A DNA stretch of 64,000 bases from Candidatus Nanopelagicales bacterium. GTDB taxonomy: Bacteria; Actinomycetota; Actinomycetes; S36-B12. The stretch covers positions 1-64,000 of the forward strand of contig JAFMHB010000016.1 of assembly GCA_017854795.1 (NCBI GenBank), written 5' to 3'. Positions within the stretch are counted from its first letter, which is position 1. Each line of letters starts with the position of its first letter. The notes below the pieces were generated by a model. It was not told the DNA's origin. It worked only from the letters and a program-made list of their open reading frames with translations, and did not search any database. Below, one piece after another: positions 54,222-62,291 of this stretch. The translations under genes were made by a program, and so were the position numbers.

Positions 54222-54897
54222 GCACGAGGACCCTTGCAGCGTTGAGGTGGGGCATGGTTCGGGCGCGGGACTGGGGGATTTTCAATTCCAGTGGGCAGCC
54301 GACCAAGGAGAGGCTGATCCCCACGTCAGTGCTGCCCTAAAAAGTCGTGACGTCAATGCTGTTTTGGCTGCGTTGGCTCCATCGAGGCTGTTTGTCGCAC
54401 TAGTCGCCGAGATCGCGGGTGAGCCAAGTGAGGGTGACAAAAATTCAGACATGAGTGTGGCTTGTTTGATGGCAACAGATGGTCGGCTGGGACTTCTCTG
54501 TTTCACAGGGATTGACGCCCTTATGCAGTGGAACCCGCGTGCTCGGCCCGTACCAATTTCTGCGCGAGATGCGGCGGAAGCGGCATTAGATGAAAACGCT
54601 CAAGCGATCATCATTGACTTGGCGGGTATTAACACTATGACCTTGATTTTGGCAGACATCGTCAAATTATCGGCTAAAGATCAACGGGCCAGAGCGGTGC
54701 TTCTTCTACGGGAACTGCTTGGCGAGATGGGGGAGCACGTTGGGTGTGAACAAAGCGAAGATGGGGTCCTACAGTTGGCGGTCCCTGAATTCCTCAGGGA
54801 ACCTGTAGAAAGAATTATTCAGACCAACCTTGCTCTGCATAGTTTTGTTCCTGCAGGGATTGCGATTTGTGTTCAAGAGTCAGGCCAAGGGATCTAA
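54220..54897 (+). CDS. SseB-family-like protein
   Basis: FVALVAEIAGE...DMSVACLMATDGRLGLLCFTGIDALMQWNPRARPVPISARDAAEAAL pattern and position near infC; true start uncertain. Confidence 0.65.
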   Translation: MHEDPCSVEVGHGSGAGLGDFQFQWAADQGEADPHVSAALKSRDVNAVLAALAPSRLFVALVAEIAGEPSEGDKNSDMSVACLMATDGRLGLLCFTGIDALMQWNPRARPVPISARDAAEAALDENAQAIIIDLAGINTMTLILADIVKLSAKDQRARAVLLLRELLGEMGEHVGCEQSEDGVLQLAVPEFLREPVERIIQTNLALHSFVPAGIAICVQESGQGI

Positions 54898-54908
54898 CAA
54901 CACAAGGT

Positions 54909-55298
54909 CTAGTAAACGGGGCCGGTCAGGGCCTCGCCCGGACCCATACCTGGTGGGTCAGGGACAGCCGACCCATCACGAAAAGCGCGCTGAAGGCTTT
55001 GGAGACCATCACGCAATGGAGCGGCGTGTACCGACCCAAGATCTGGGGCCGCCGCAGTAACTAGCCCGGCTAAAGCATTGATCAAGATTCGGGCTTCGGC
55101 AAGATCAGATCCCTCACCGTCCTCGGCCAATCCACAAGCCACCGCCGCAGCGGACATCAGGTGCAATGACACCGTTAAAACGACCTCAATTGCCGGGACT
55201 TCTGAAATATCAAGGGCAGCAGTATTCTCTTCGTTCACACCTGTTACTCTGGCAGCCCTTGGACTTGAGGTCACACTCAGGTCCCGCAAGCGGAGCAT
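54909..55298 (-). CDS. DUF1844-like small protein
   Basis: IPAIEVVLTVSLHLMSAAAVACGLAEDG...DLAEARILINALAGLVTAAAPDLG; divergent from infC as in other actinobacteria. Confidence 0.75.
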   Translation of the reverse strand: MLRLRDLSVTSSPRAARVTGVNEENTAALDISEVPAIEVVLTVSLHLMSAAAVACGLAEDGEGSDLAEARILINALAGLVTAAAPDLGSVHAAPLRDGLQSLQRAFRDGSAVPDPPGMGPGEALTGPVY

Positions 55299-55392
55299 CG
55301 GTTCCCACCAAAAGATGTATCGAATGTGTCATGCAAATGCGCAATCGCTTCAATCTCCTTGGTCAAGGCGTGAGCCCCTAGGGGTTTATGCA

Positions 55393-55410
55393 CAGGGTGT
55401 ACCTACCCTG
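55393..55410 (+). promoter_or_regulatory. Leader hairpin CAGGGT-N6-ACCCTG upstream of infC
   Basis: Perfect 6-bp stem; the loop GTACC can alternatively pair with GGTAC at 55413-55417. Confidence 0.55.
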
Positions 55411-55416
55411 CCGGTA

Positions 55417-55447
55417 CCTCCGTGCGCGCTGCGCCGGAGGTTTTCTC
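55417..55447 (+). terminator. Rho-independent terminator-like hairpin in the infC leader
   Basis: CCTCCG-t-GCGC-gct-GCGC-CGGAGG followed by TTTTCTC. Confidence 0.75.
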
Positions 55448-55517
55448 ATGTGCAGGGGACATTGGTTAAATCGATAGTGAGTTTTGCCCGTTTTATTGTC
55501 AATTGATAGGAGGCGCC

Positions 55518-56099
55518 ATCAGCGTCGAACCAAGGATCAACGACCGGATCCGTGTCTCTGAGGTACGCCTTGTGGGACCGGCAGGCGAGCAGGTGGGGAT
55601 TGTCAAGATCGAAGATGCCCTCCGGTTAGCACTTGAAGCAGATCTGGATCTTGTTGAAGTTGCGCCAACGTCAAAGCCACCCGTGTGCAAAATCATGGAT
55701 TTTGGCAAGTTCAAGTATGAAGCAGCTCTCAAGGACCGTGAATCGCGCAAGAACCAGTCGCATACCGTGATCAAGGAAATGAAGCTCCGACCCAAGATTG
55801 ATTCACATGACTACGAAACAAAAAAAGGTCACGTGCTTCGATTTCTCAAGGCCGGGGACAAGGTCAAGATCACGATTATGTTCCGTGGACGCGAGCAAAG
55901 CAGGCCTGAACTTGGAATCAAGTTGCTTGGTCGCTTAGCTGAAGATGTAGCTGAAATTGGATTTGTAGAGGCCGCTCCAAAGCAAGATGGGCGCAACATG
56001 CTCATGGTGCTCGCACCGCTGAGGAAAAAGCCTGAAGGAAAGAAGCAGGAAAATACACCTGCAACCGACGAAGCTCCCGTTTCGCAGGAAACGGACTGA
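55518..56099 (+). CDS. infC: Translation initiation factor IF-3 (likely ATC start codon)
   Basis: [89 protein letters not shown] at 55508-55513 precedes ATC 55518; the ORF-track TTG start at 55503 lies upstream of this SD. Confidence 0.93.
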   Translation: MSVEPRINDRIRVSEVRLVGPAGEQVGIVKIEDALRLALEADLDLVEVAPTSKPPVCKIMDFGKFKYEAALKDRESRKNQSHTVIKEMKLRPKIDSHDYETKKGHVLRFLKAGDKVKITIMFRGREQSRPELGIKLLGRLAEDVAEIGFVEAAPKQDGRNMLMVLAPLRKKPEGKKQENTPATDEAPVSQETD

Positions 56100-56110
56100 A
56101 AGGAAAGATT

Positions 56111-56305
56111 ATGCCGAAGCAAAAGACACATAGCGGTGCCAAGAAGCGTTTCAAGGTAACCGGTACCGGAAAAATCATGCGCGAGCAGGCCAACAAGCGC
56201 CATTTGCTCGAGGTAAAGTCAAGCAAGCGCACTCGTCGTCTTGCCGCAGACCAGCAAGTTTCACCAGCAGATGTGAAGTCAGTCAAGAAACTTCTTGGCC
56301 GCTAA
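56111..56305 (+). CDS. rpmI: 50S ribosomal protein L35
   Basis: [34 protein letters not shown]. Confidence 0.97.
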   Translation: MPKQKTHSGAKKRFKVTGTGKIMREQANKRHLLEVKSSKRTRRLAADQQVSPADVKSVKKLLGR

Positions 56306-56380
56306 TTTCATTGCGAAATTGTATTAACCATTTCGAACATAAATAAATATTTTTTCAACTAACGATCATCAGGAGAAGTC

Positions 56381-56749
56381 ATGGCACGCGTCAAGCGTTC
56401 AGTAAATGCGCATAAGAAGCGTCGAGTAATTCTCGAGCGCGCTTCCGGTTACCGCGGACAACGGTCACGTTTGTACCGAAAGGCCAAGGAGCAGGTCACG
56501 CACTCGATGGTTTACGCCTACGCGGACCGTCGCAAGCGTAAGGGTGATTTTCGGAGACTGTGGATTCAGCGTATTAATGCTGCAGCCCGTGCGCATGACA
56601 TGACCTACAACCGCTTTATTCAGGGCTTAAAAGCAGCTGACGTGGAAGTGGATCGTCGCATGTTGGCCGAACTTGCTGTTAATGACGAAGCAGCTTTTGC
56701 GGCGTTGGTGGAAGTAGCTCGTGCAGCTGTTCCAGCGCAGAGCGTCTAG
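56381..56749 (+). CDS. rplT: 50S ribosomal protein L20
   Basis: [70 protein letters not shown]. Confidence 0.98.
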   Translation: MARVKRSVNAHKKRRVILERASGYRGQRSRLYRKAKEQVTHSMVYAYADRRKRKGDFRRLWIQRINAAARAHDMTYNRFIQGLKAADVEVDRRMLAELAVNDEAAFAALVEVARAAVPAQSV

Positions 56750-57499
56750 TTGCGCACCATAACCTCGCGTAAGTCAGAGCGGGTAAAAGAGTTAACAAAA
56801 CTTCACAAGAAATCATCTCGATATGCAGCCGGGCACTTTCTAGCGGAGGGCCCGTCTGTTGTTTCAATGGCACCCAGTGATCGAATCGAGGAGCTCTTCT
56901 TGACCGAAGAGCACCTTGAGCAATTTGAAAGTTTTGATATCGCAACCACACTTGTTTCTGCTGAAGTTATGAGTGCCTTGTGTGAATCAGAGTCGCCTCA
57001 GGGGGTATTGGCTTTGTGCTCGATTGCCAAGGAAGACTCCACGGAAATTTTGTCGCGTCCCGGCCAAATAGTAATTGTTGATTCCCTGTCTGATCCGGGA
57101 AATATGGGCACGATTATTCGGACGGCACATGCAGCTGGTGCTGCTGGAATACTCACATTTGGTTCATGTGTTGATCCGCTGAACTCAAAAGTTGTTCGTA
57201 GCAGTGCGGGTTCGCTGTTTCACGTCCCGATTGCCCAGGTCGCTGGACCGGAAGTTTTGCCCAAGGATCGATCCGTCTTTGTTCTTACGGGTCAGGGATC
57301 CGTTGAGCTCCATCCTGGTATTACTCAGGGTTCCAACAATCCCATTTGGGTTATTGGCTCAGAGGCTCATGGGGTCAGTGACACCTGGGTCTCGGGCAAG
57401 TGGAGCTTTACCGGTGTTCGGATCCCGATGGCTGCCGGAGTGGAGTCACTCAATGCTGCGGTAAGTGCCGCACTGTGCCTTTACTCACATGTGATTTAG
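56750..57499 (+). CDS. TrmH/SpoU-family RNA 2'-O-methyltransferase
   Basis: IVIVDSLSDPGNMGTIIRTAHAAGAAGIL, VIGSEAHGVSD, IPMAAGVESLNAAVSAALCLY. Confidence 0.93.
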   Translation: MRTITSRKSERVKELTKLHKKSSRYAAGHFLAEGPSVVSMAPSDRIEELFLTEEHLEQFESFDIATTLVSAEVMSALCESESPQGVLALCSIAKEDSTEILSRPGQIVIVDSLSDPGNMGTIIRTAHAAGAAGILTFGSCVDPLNSKVVRSSAGSLFHVPIAQVAGPEVLPKDRSVFVLTGQGSVELHPGITQGSNNPIWVIGSEAHGVSDTWVSGKWSFTGVRIPMAAGVESLNAAVSAALCLYSHVI

Positions 57500-57578
57500 T
57501 CGTTCACCGAATGAAAATGGTTTCCAACACGCGCGGTTGAGTGCTGCATAGCTGGTCACAAAGTGCGAAAATAATCAT

Positions 57579-58361
57579 ATGTCGTACACGCAGTTACCAA
57601 TATTTGATCAGACTGGATACGTAATCGTCGATTCCTACGACCAAGAGACTGATCCGCGCGAATGGGAAAACTTAGTTTTTGTTGATTGGAAGTCTTCCGG
57701 AGATACTCGGTTTGCACCGCTAGCGAGCGCATATGGCGATATGGAATGCGACGGTTTCTGGAATCACACGCCACCAAAAACAGACAAGGATGGAGTCTGG
57801 GTTCAAGAAAACGTAGATATTGCGCCGATTCTGACAAAGCGTGCGAAGGAAGTAGGTGCAAATATTGGCCGTTGCCGAGTTATTGAATTGCAGCCCAATA
57901 CCTACGCCGACGCCATTTACAATTTGCATCGGGACGACAACAATCGGCTTAACCCCGATGGAACCGGCTGGATTGTTCGGTCCTTCTACAACTTAACCGA
58001 CAATCCCGGCTCGGTCATGATCCTTCGAGAGGATCGAGATGACCCAACAACTGAGGTCCGGGTGCCACTGCCCGCGGGCGCTCAGGTTGTTATTGACACC
58101 CAGCGTCTTTATCATGCCGTTTGGCACCCAGGCAATCAACCGCGTTACTGCCTCATTACTTCTTATGAGTCGGGCCCGGAACTGGATACGTGGATATCTG
58201 CTCGCAACCCCGTGACCAGCATTGAATCTCCCTTTGTGGATCCAGAGATAATCGCACAGGGAAATGAAGCGGCAATGAATAAGCGCGCTGAACGCGCTGC
58301 TGCTCGTGCTGAATCCGCATCCGGGGCGGATTCCGGCATGGAAGTACTCTCCGAGGCCTAG
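57579..58361 (+). CDS. Putative Fe(II)/2-oxoglutarate-dependent oxygenase-like protein
   Basis: HxD-type motif YNLHRDDNNR followed ~70 aa later by LYHAVWHPGNQPRYCLITSY (candidate distal His and Arg) within a probable double-stranded beta-helix; Ala/Glu/Ser-rich C-terminus. Confidence 0.5.
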   Translation: MSYTQLPIFDQTGYVIVDSYDQETDPREWENLVFVDWKSSGDTRFAPLASAYGDMECDGFWNHTPPKTDKDGVWVQENVDIAPILTKRAKEVGANIGRCRVIELQPNTYADAIYNLHRDDNNRLNPDGTGWIVRSFYNLTDNPGSVMILREDRDDPTTEVRVPLPAGAQVVIDTQRLYHAVWHPGNQPRYCLITSYESGPELDTWISARNPVTSIESPFVDPEIIAQGNEAAMNKRAERAAARAESASGADSGMEVLSEA

Positions 58362-58436
58362 CAACTCACTGCCGTAATAGGCTAGCGAACAGACCATCCA
58401 TACGCCCATCGAAAATTGTTTGTCAGGAGTATTCGA

Positions 58437-59351
58437 GTGCAACAGACTGTGCCTTATTCTGCGGTCCTTGACGAACTCGAGGCAGAGGCGATACACATTT
58501 ATCGCGAGAGCGCTGCCGCATTTCGCAACCCGGTTCTCCTATACAGCATCGGCAAAGATTCATCAGTTCTTTTGCATCTCGCCATCAAGGCTTTCTACCC
58601 AGCACCTTTGCCATTCCCCGTGATGCACATTGATACGACTTGGAAATTTAAGGAAATGATTGAATTCCGGGATAGGCGGGCCATCGAATTAGGGCTTGAC
58701 TTAAGGATTGCACAAAACTTGGAGGCAATGGCTGAGGGCGTAACTCCTTTCACGCATGGCACTCACGAGTACACGCGACTTATGAAAACAGTGGCGCTCA
58801 GAGAGGGAATTGATCGATACGAATTCGATGCCGCTATTGGGGGTGCGCGCCGAGACGAAGAACGCAGCCGCGCTAAGGAACGTATTTTTTCTTTGAGGGA
58901 ACCCGGGCACCGTTGGGATCCTAGAAAGCAACGACCGGAGTTCTGGCGGACAGCAAACACGCAGCTGGCCCCTGAACAAACTATGCGAGTGTTTCCACTC
59001 TCAAATTGGACTGAACTTGATATTTGGCGGTACATAGAGCGTGAAAAGATTGAAATCCCAGACCTCTATTTTGCCAAGGAACGGCCAGTTGTGGAGCGCG
59101 GTGGAACTTTGCTCATGGTCGACGACGAGCGTTTTCCACTAAACGAAGGTGAAGTTCCCGTCATGAAGAGTGTGCGTTTTCGAACCCTCGGTTGCTACCC
59201 GCTTTCAGGGGCGGTTGAATCAACCGCGGACAATTTGGCCGACTTGATCACTGAAATGGAAACAAGCAAGGTTTCCGAACGATCTGGGCGCCTCATTGAC
59301 GGTGAAGGTGGCGGTTCCATGGAAGCTAAGAAAGCTGAAGGCTATTTCTAA
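58437..59351 (+). CDS. cysD: Sulfate adenylyltransferase subunit 2
   Basis: [67 protein letters not shown] 58437 with upstream caggag. Confidence 0.95.
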   Translation: MQQTVPYSAVLDELEAEAIHIYRESAAAFRNPVLLYSIGKDSSVLLHLAIKAFYPAPLPFPVMHIDTTWKFKEMIEFRDRRAIELGLDLRIAQNLEAMAEGVTPFTHGTHEYTRLMKTVALREGIDRYEFDAAIGGARRDEERSRAKERIFSLREPGHRWDPRKQRPEFWRTANTQLAPEQTMRVFPLSNWTELDIWRYIEREKIEIPDLYFAKERPVVERGGTLLMVDDERFPLNEGEVPVMKSVRFRTLGCYPLSGAVESTADNLADLITEMETSKVSERSGRLIDGEGGGSMEAKKAEGYF

Positions 59352-61189
59352 TGAGCGGACAAACCCCAGTACTGCATCTTGTTACCTGTGGCTCTGTTGA
59401 CGACGGCAAGTCAACGCTGATTGGGCGCTTACTCGTCGAAACCGACAGTGTCCCGATCGACCAATTGGAATATGCGCGCACCACTCGGCGCGGTGGGTCG
59501 ACGGTACCCGTTGGAGAAGTTGACTACTCGCTGTTGACCGACGGACTTGAAGCTGAGCGCGAACAAGGAATCACTATCGACGTTGCATATCGGCATCTGA
59601 ACTTGCCAAATGGCCGGCGAGTGTTGATCGCAGATTCTCCTGGGCACGAGCAATATACGCGCAACATGGCCGTGGCTGCTTCAAATGGAGATGTTGCGGT
59701 GCTCCTCGTTGATGCAGCCCGAGGGGTGCGTCCACAAACTCACAGGCACCTCACAGTGTGCGCCTTGATGGGTGTGCAGACGATCATTGTCGCGGTTAAC
59801 AAGATGGACCTCGTCGACTACTCGCACGAGGTTTTCGAACAGGTAATGGGTGAAGTGCGGACAACGGCTGCCCGTCTGGGTGTGCAACAAATTGACGGCA
59901 TCCCAGTGAGCGCGGTCACTGGCGCCAATGTGGCAACTAAATCTGACGTAATGCCTTGGTACAAAGGTGAGTCGCTACTGGGTGCACTTGCCGTTTGGGA
60001 ACCAGTTGGCCGGGTAGCAGATGAGGGTTTCAGGTTCCCTGTTCAATTCATTGTTCGGGCTGAAGGTAATTTCCGTGGGTACGCAGGAACCGTAGTAGCG
60101 GGATCGGTTCGTCTGGGAGATGAGATTGTGGTTGCGGACTCCGGCCGTACTGCCAAAATTGCTCGGATAGTCACGGCGGATGGTGATTTAGAGGTGGCAA
60201 GGTATGGACAGGCCGTTACCCTCACCCTCGACCATGAAGTTGATGTAACTCGCGGTGACATTTTGGCGGCTGGAACCTCACTGCAGCCTGCAGATCGTTT
60301 TGGCGTTGACATGGTGTGGTTGGGCGAAGAGCCCCTAGCGCACGGTCGCTCCTATTTGTTGATCTCCGGCTCGCGTTCAGTCCCCGCTACCGTGACAAAT
60401 GTTCGACATCGTCTTGATGTCGTCTCTGGGCACGAGCACGCTGCACGAGTGTTAAATATGAACGATATTGGGCGGGTGGAGATCGCGACAGATCGACCGA
60501 TCCCCATGGACCCGTATTCAATGTGCAGGGATACCGGAGGGTTTCTACTTGTTGACAGAGTCACCGCCGACACTGTCGCTGCAGGACTTTCTCGACACGC
60601 AATGCGTCGGGCGTTCAATGTTGTCCCACATGTCTACGACGTAGATCATCAAGCTCGTTCATCGCTAATGGGTCATCCTGCTCGAGTTGTGTGGCTTACC
60701 GGTCTTTCCGGTTCGGGCAAGTCAACAATCGCGGATGCAGCCGTGCGTAAATTGCATGCGATGGGAATCCATACCTACGTCCTTGACGGTGACAACATGC
60801 GAACTGGGCTGAATAAAGACCTGGGATTCACACCAGAAGATCGTGCGGAAAATGTTCGTCGTGTAGCCGAGGTCAGCAAGCTGATGAGAGACAGTGGAGT
60901 TGTTGTTTTTGTCGCACTGGTATCTCCATTCCGCTCTGATCGAGAGAGCGCGTCCTCACTCTTTGGCAAGGGCGACTTCATCGAGGTGTTTGTTGATACC
61001 CCGGTTGAGATCTGTTCTGAGCGTGATCCTAAGGGACTCTATGCAAAAGCTGCCGCAGGCAATTTGCCCAATATGACAGGTGTGGGGCAAGCCTATGAAC
61101 CGCCATTGAATGCAGACCTAGTCGTCCATGGCACTGGAGATATTGACTCGAGCGCAGATCTGCTCGTCTCTGCGATTTTGGAGGCATAG
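59351..61189 (+). CDS. cysNC: Bifunctional sulfate adenylyltransferase subunit 1 / adenylylsulfate kinase
   Basis: N-terminal GTPase GSVDDGKSTLIGRLL, ADSPGHEQYTRNM, NKMDLVDY; C-terminal APS kinase WLTGLSGSGKSTIADA, VLDGDNMRTGLNKDLGF. Confidence 0.95.
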   Translation: MSGQTPVLHLVTCGSVDDGKSTLIGRLLVETDSVPIDQLEYARTTRRGGSTVPVGEVDYSLLTDGLEAEREQGITIDVAYRHLNLPNGRRVLIADSPGHEQYTRNMAVAASNGDVAVLLVDAARGVRPQTHRHLTVCALMGVQTIIVAVNKMDLVDYSHEVFEQVMGEVRTTAARLGVQQIDGIPVSAVTGANVATKSDVMPWYKGESLLGALAVWEPVGRVADEGFRFPVQFIVRAEGNFRGYAGTVVAGSVRLGDEIVVADSGRTAKIARIVTADGDLEVARYGQAVTLTLDHEVDVTRGDILAAGTSLQPADRFGVDMVWLGEEPLAHGRSYLLISGSRSVPATVTNVRHRLDVVSGHEHAARVLNMNDIGRVEIATDRPIPMDPYSMCRDTGGFLLVDRVTADTVAAGLSRHAMRRAFNVVPHVYDVDHQARSSLMGHPARVVWLTGLSGSGKSTIADAAVRKLHAMGIHTYVLDGDNMRTGLNKDLGFTPEDRAENVRRVAEVSKLMRDSGVVVFVALVSPFRSDRESASSLFGKGDFIEVFVDTPVEICSERDPKGLYAKAAAGNLPNMTGVGQAYEPPLNADLVVHGTGDIDSSADLLVSAILEA

Positions 61190-61190
61190 G

Positions 61191-62291
61191 TTGTCAGCTC
61201 CCAATAAGTCATTTGATCCAAAGCAAGTCTCAGCACTTAACGCCGATTCGGTCGATGAAATGGTTGTCGGAGCACTCGCAGCCCTCAATAGTGCCACCGA
61301 CTTGAATTCTCTCAAGGCTGCCAGACTCGAGCATTTTGGGGATCGTTCCCCGATTGCCTTAGCTAACCGGGAAATTGGCGCGCTGCCTCCGGCAGCAAAG
61401 GCCGAGGTTGGGAAGAGAATTGGGGAAGCGAAGGCGCGTATCAAGGAATTTCTTGAAACGCGTGAGAGGGAACTGACCCAAGTCCGCGACAATGAAGTAC
61501 TCCTTGGCGAAAAAGTTGACGTCACCGTTCCCGTTGATCGACTCAAACGTGGGGCTCGCCATCCCATAACCACACTTATGGAGCGACTGTCGGATGTTTT
61601 TATTGCCATGGGATACGAAATTGCTGAAGGTCCTGAGTTAGAGCTGGAGTGGGCAAACTTTGACGCGCTCAATTTTCCAAAAGACCATCCAGCCCGGCTC
61701 ATGCAGGACACATTTTTTGTTGAAAGTCCCGACTCGGGAGTTGTGCTAAGGACTCACACGTCTCCGATCCAAGTTCGAGCAATGCTTGAACGGGATCTAC
61801 CAATTTACGTAGTGGCCCCTGGCAGAGTTTTTCGCACTGATGAACTTGACGCGACCCACACCCCTGTCTTTCATCAGATCGAGGGTTTGGCTGTTGATAA
61901 GGGACTAACGATGTCCGACCTACGCGGGACTTTGAATCATTTGGCTCACGTAATGTTCGGTCCCCAGATCGATATTCGCTGGCGCCCGTCATTCTTTCCA
62001 TTTACCGAACCGAGTGCAGAAGTAGATCTTAAATGTTTTGTGTGCCTCGGGGAGTCTGATTCCGGAGGGTGCCGCGCCTGTGGCGGTGAAGGATGGATCG
62101 AATGGGGTGGCTGCGGAATGGTCAATCCCAAAGTGCTGCGAGCCGTGGGAATCGATCCAAACGTGTACTCGGGTTTTGCATTTGGAATGGGAATTGAACG
62201 AACCTTGATGTTCCGAAGTGGGGTCTCGGATATGCGGGACATGGTTGAAGGCGATATTCGTTTTACCGCGGCATTCGGTTTGGAGGCGTAG
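61191..62291 (+). CDS. pheS: Phenylalanyl-tRNA synthetase alpha subunit
   Basis: GARHPITTLMERLSDVFIAMGYEIAEGPELE, HTSPIQVRAML, GRVFRTDELDATHTPVFHQIEGL, WRPSFFPFTEPSAEVD; TTG start 61191 after ggagg. Confidence 0.95.
   Translation: MSAPNKSFDPKQVSALNADSVDEMVVGALAALNSATDLNSLKAARLEHFGDRSPIALANREIGALPPAAKAEVGKRIGEAKARIKEFLETRERELTQVRDNEVLLGEKVDVTVPVDRLKRGARHPITTLMERLSDVFIAMGYEIAEGPELELEWANFDALNFPKDHPARLMQDTFFVESPDSGVVLRTHTSPIQVRAMLERDLPIYVVAPGRVFRTDELDATHTPVFHQIEGLAVDKGLTMSDLRGTLNHLAHVMFGPQIDIRWRPSFFPFTEPSAEVDLKCFVCLGESDSGGCRACGGEGWIEWGGCGMVNPKVLRAVGIDPNVYSGFAFGMGIERTLMFRSGVSDMRDMVEGDIRFTAAFGLEA

Noticed and set aside
54867-55506. Overlapping + strand ORFs 54867..55064 and 55078..55506
   Set aside because: They are antisense to the DUF1844-like CDS or overlap the infC leader hairpins; no recognisable domain.
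56294-56380. AATTTC/GAAATT hairpin between rpmI and rplT
   Set aside because: Short AT-only stem with no T-tract; insufficient evidence for a regulatory element.
57485-57494. Palindrome TCACATGTGA at the end of the RNA methyltransferase gene
   Set aside because: A 10-bp palindrome within codons (SHVI) is expected by chance; no T-tract or promoter context.
61118-61711. 197-aa antisense ORF (also 37400..37984, 33337..33837, 10025..10507 on the - strand)
   Set aside because: Each lies opposite or mostly opposite confidently assigned genes (pheS, carB, the Rv1382-like gene/carA, hisC/hisB); low-complexity composition typical of codon-bias shadow ORFs.
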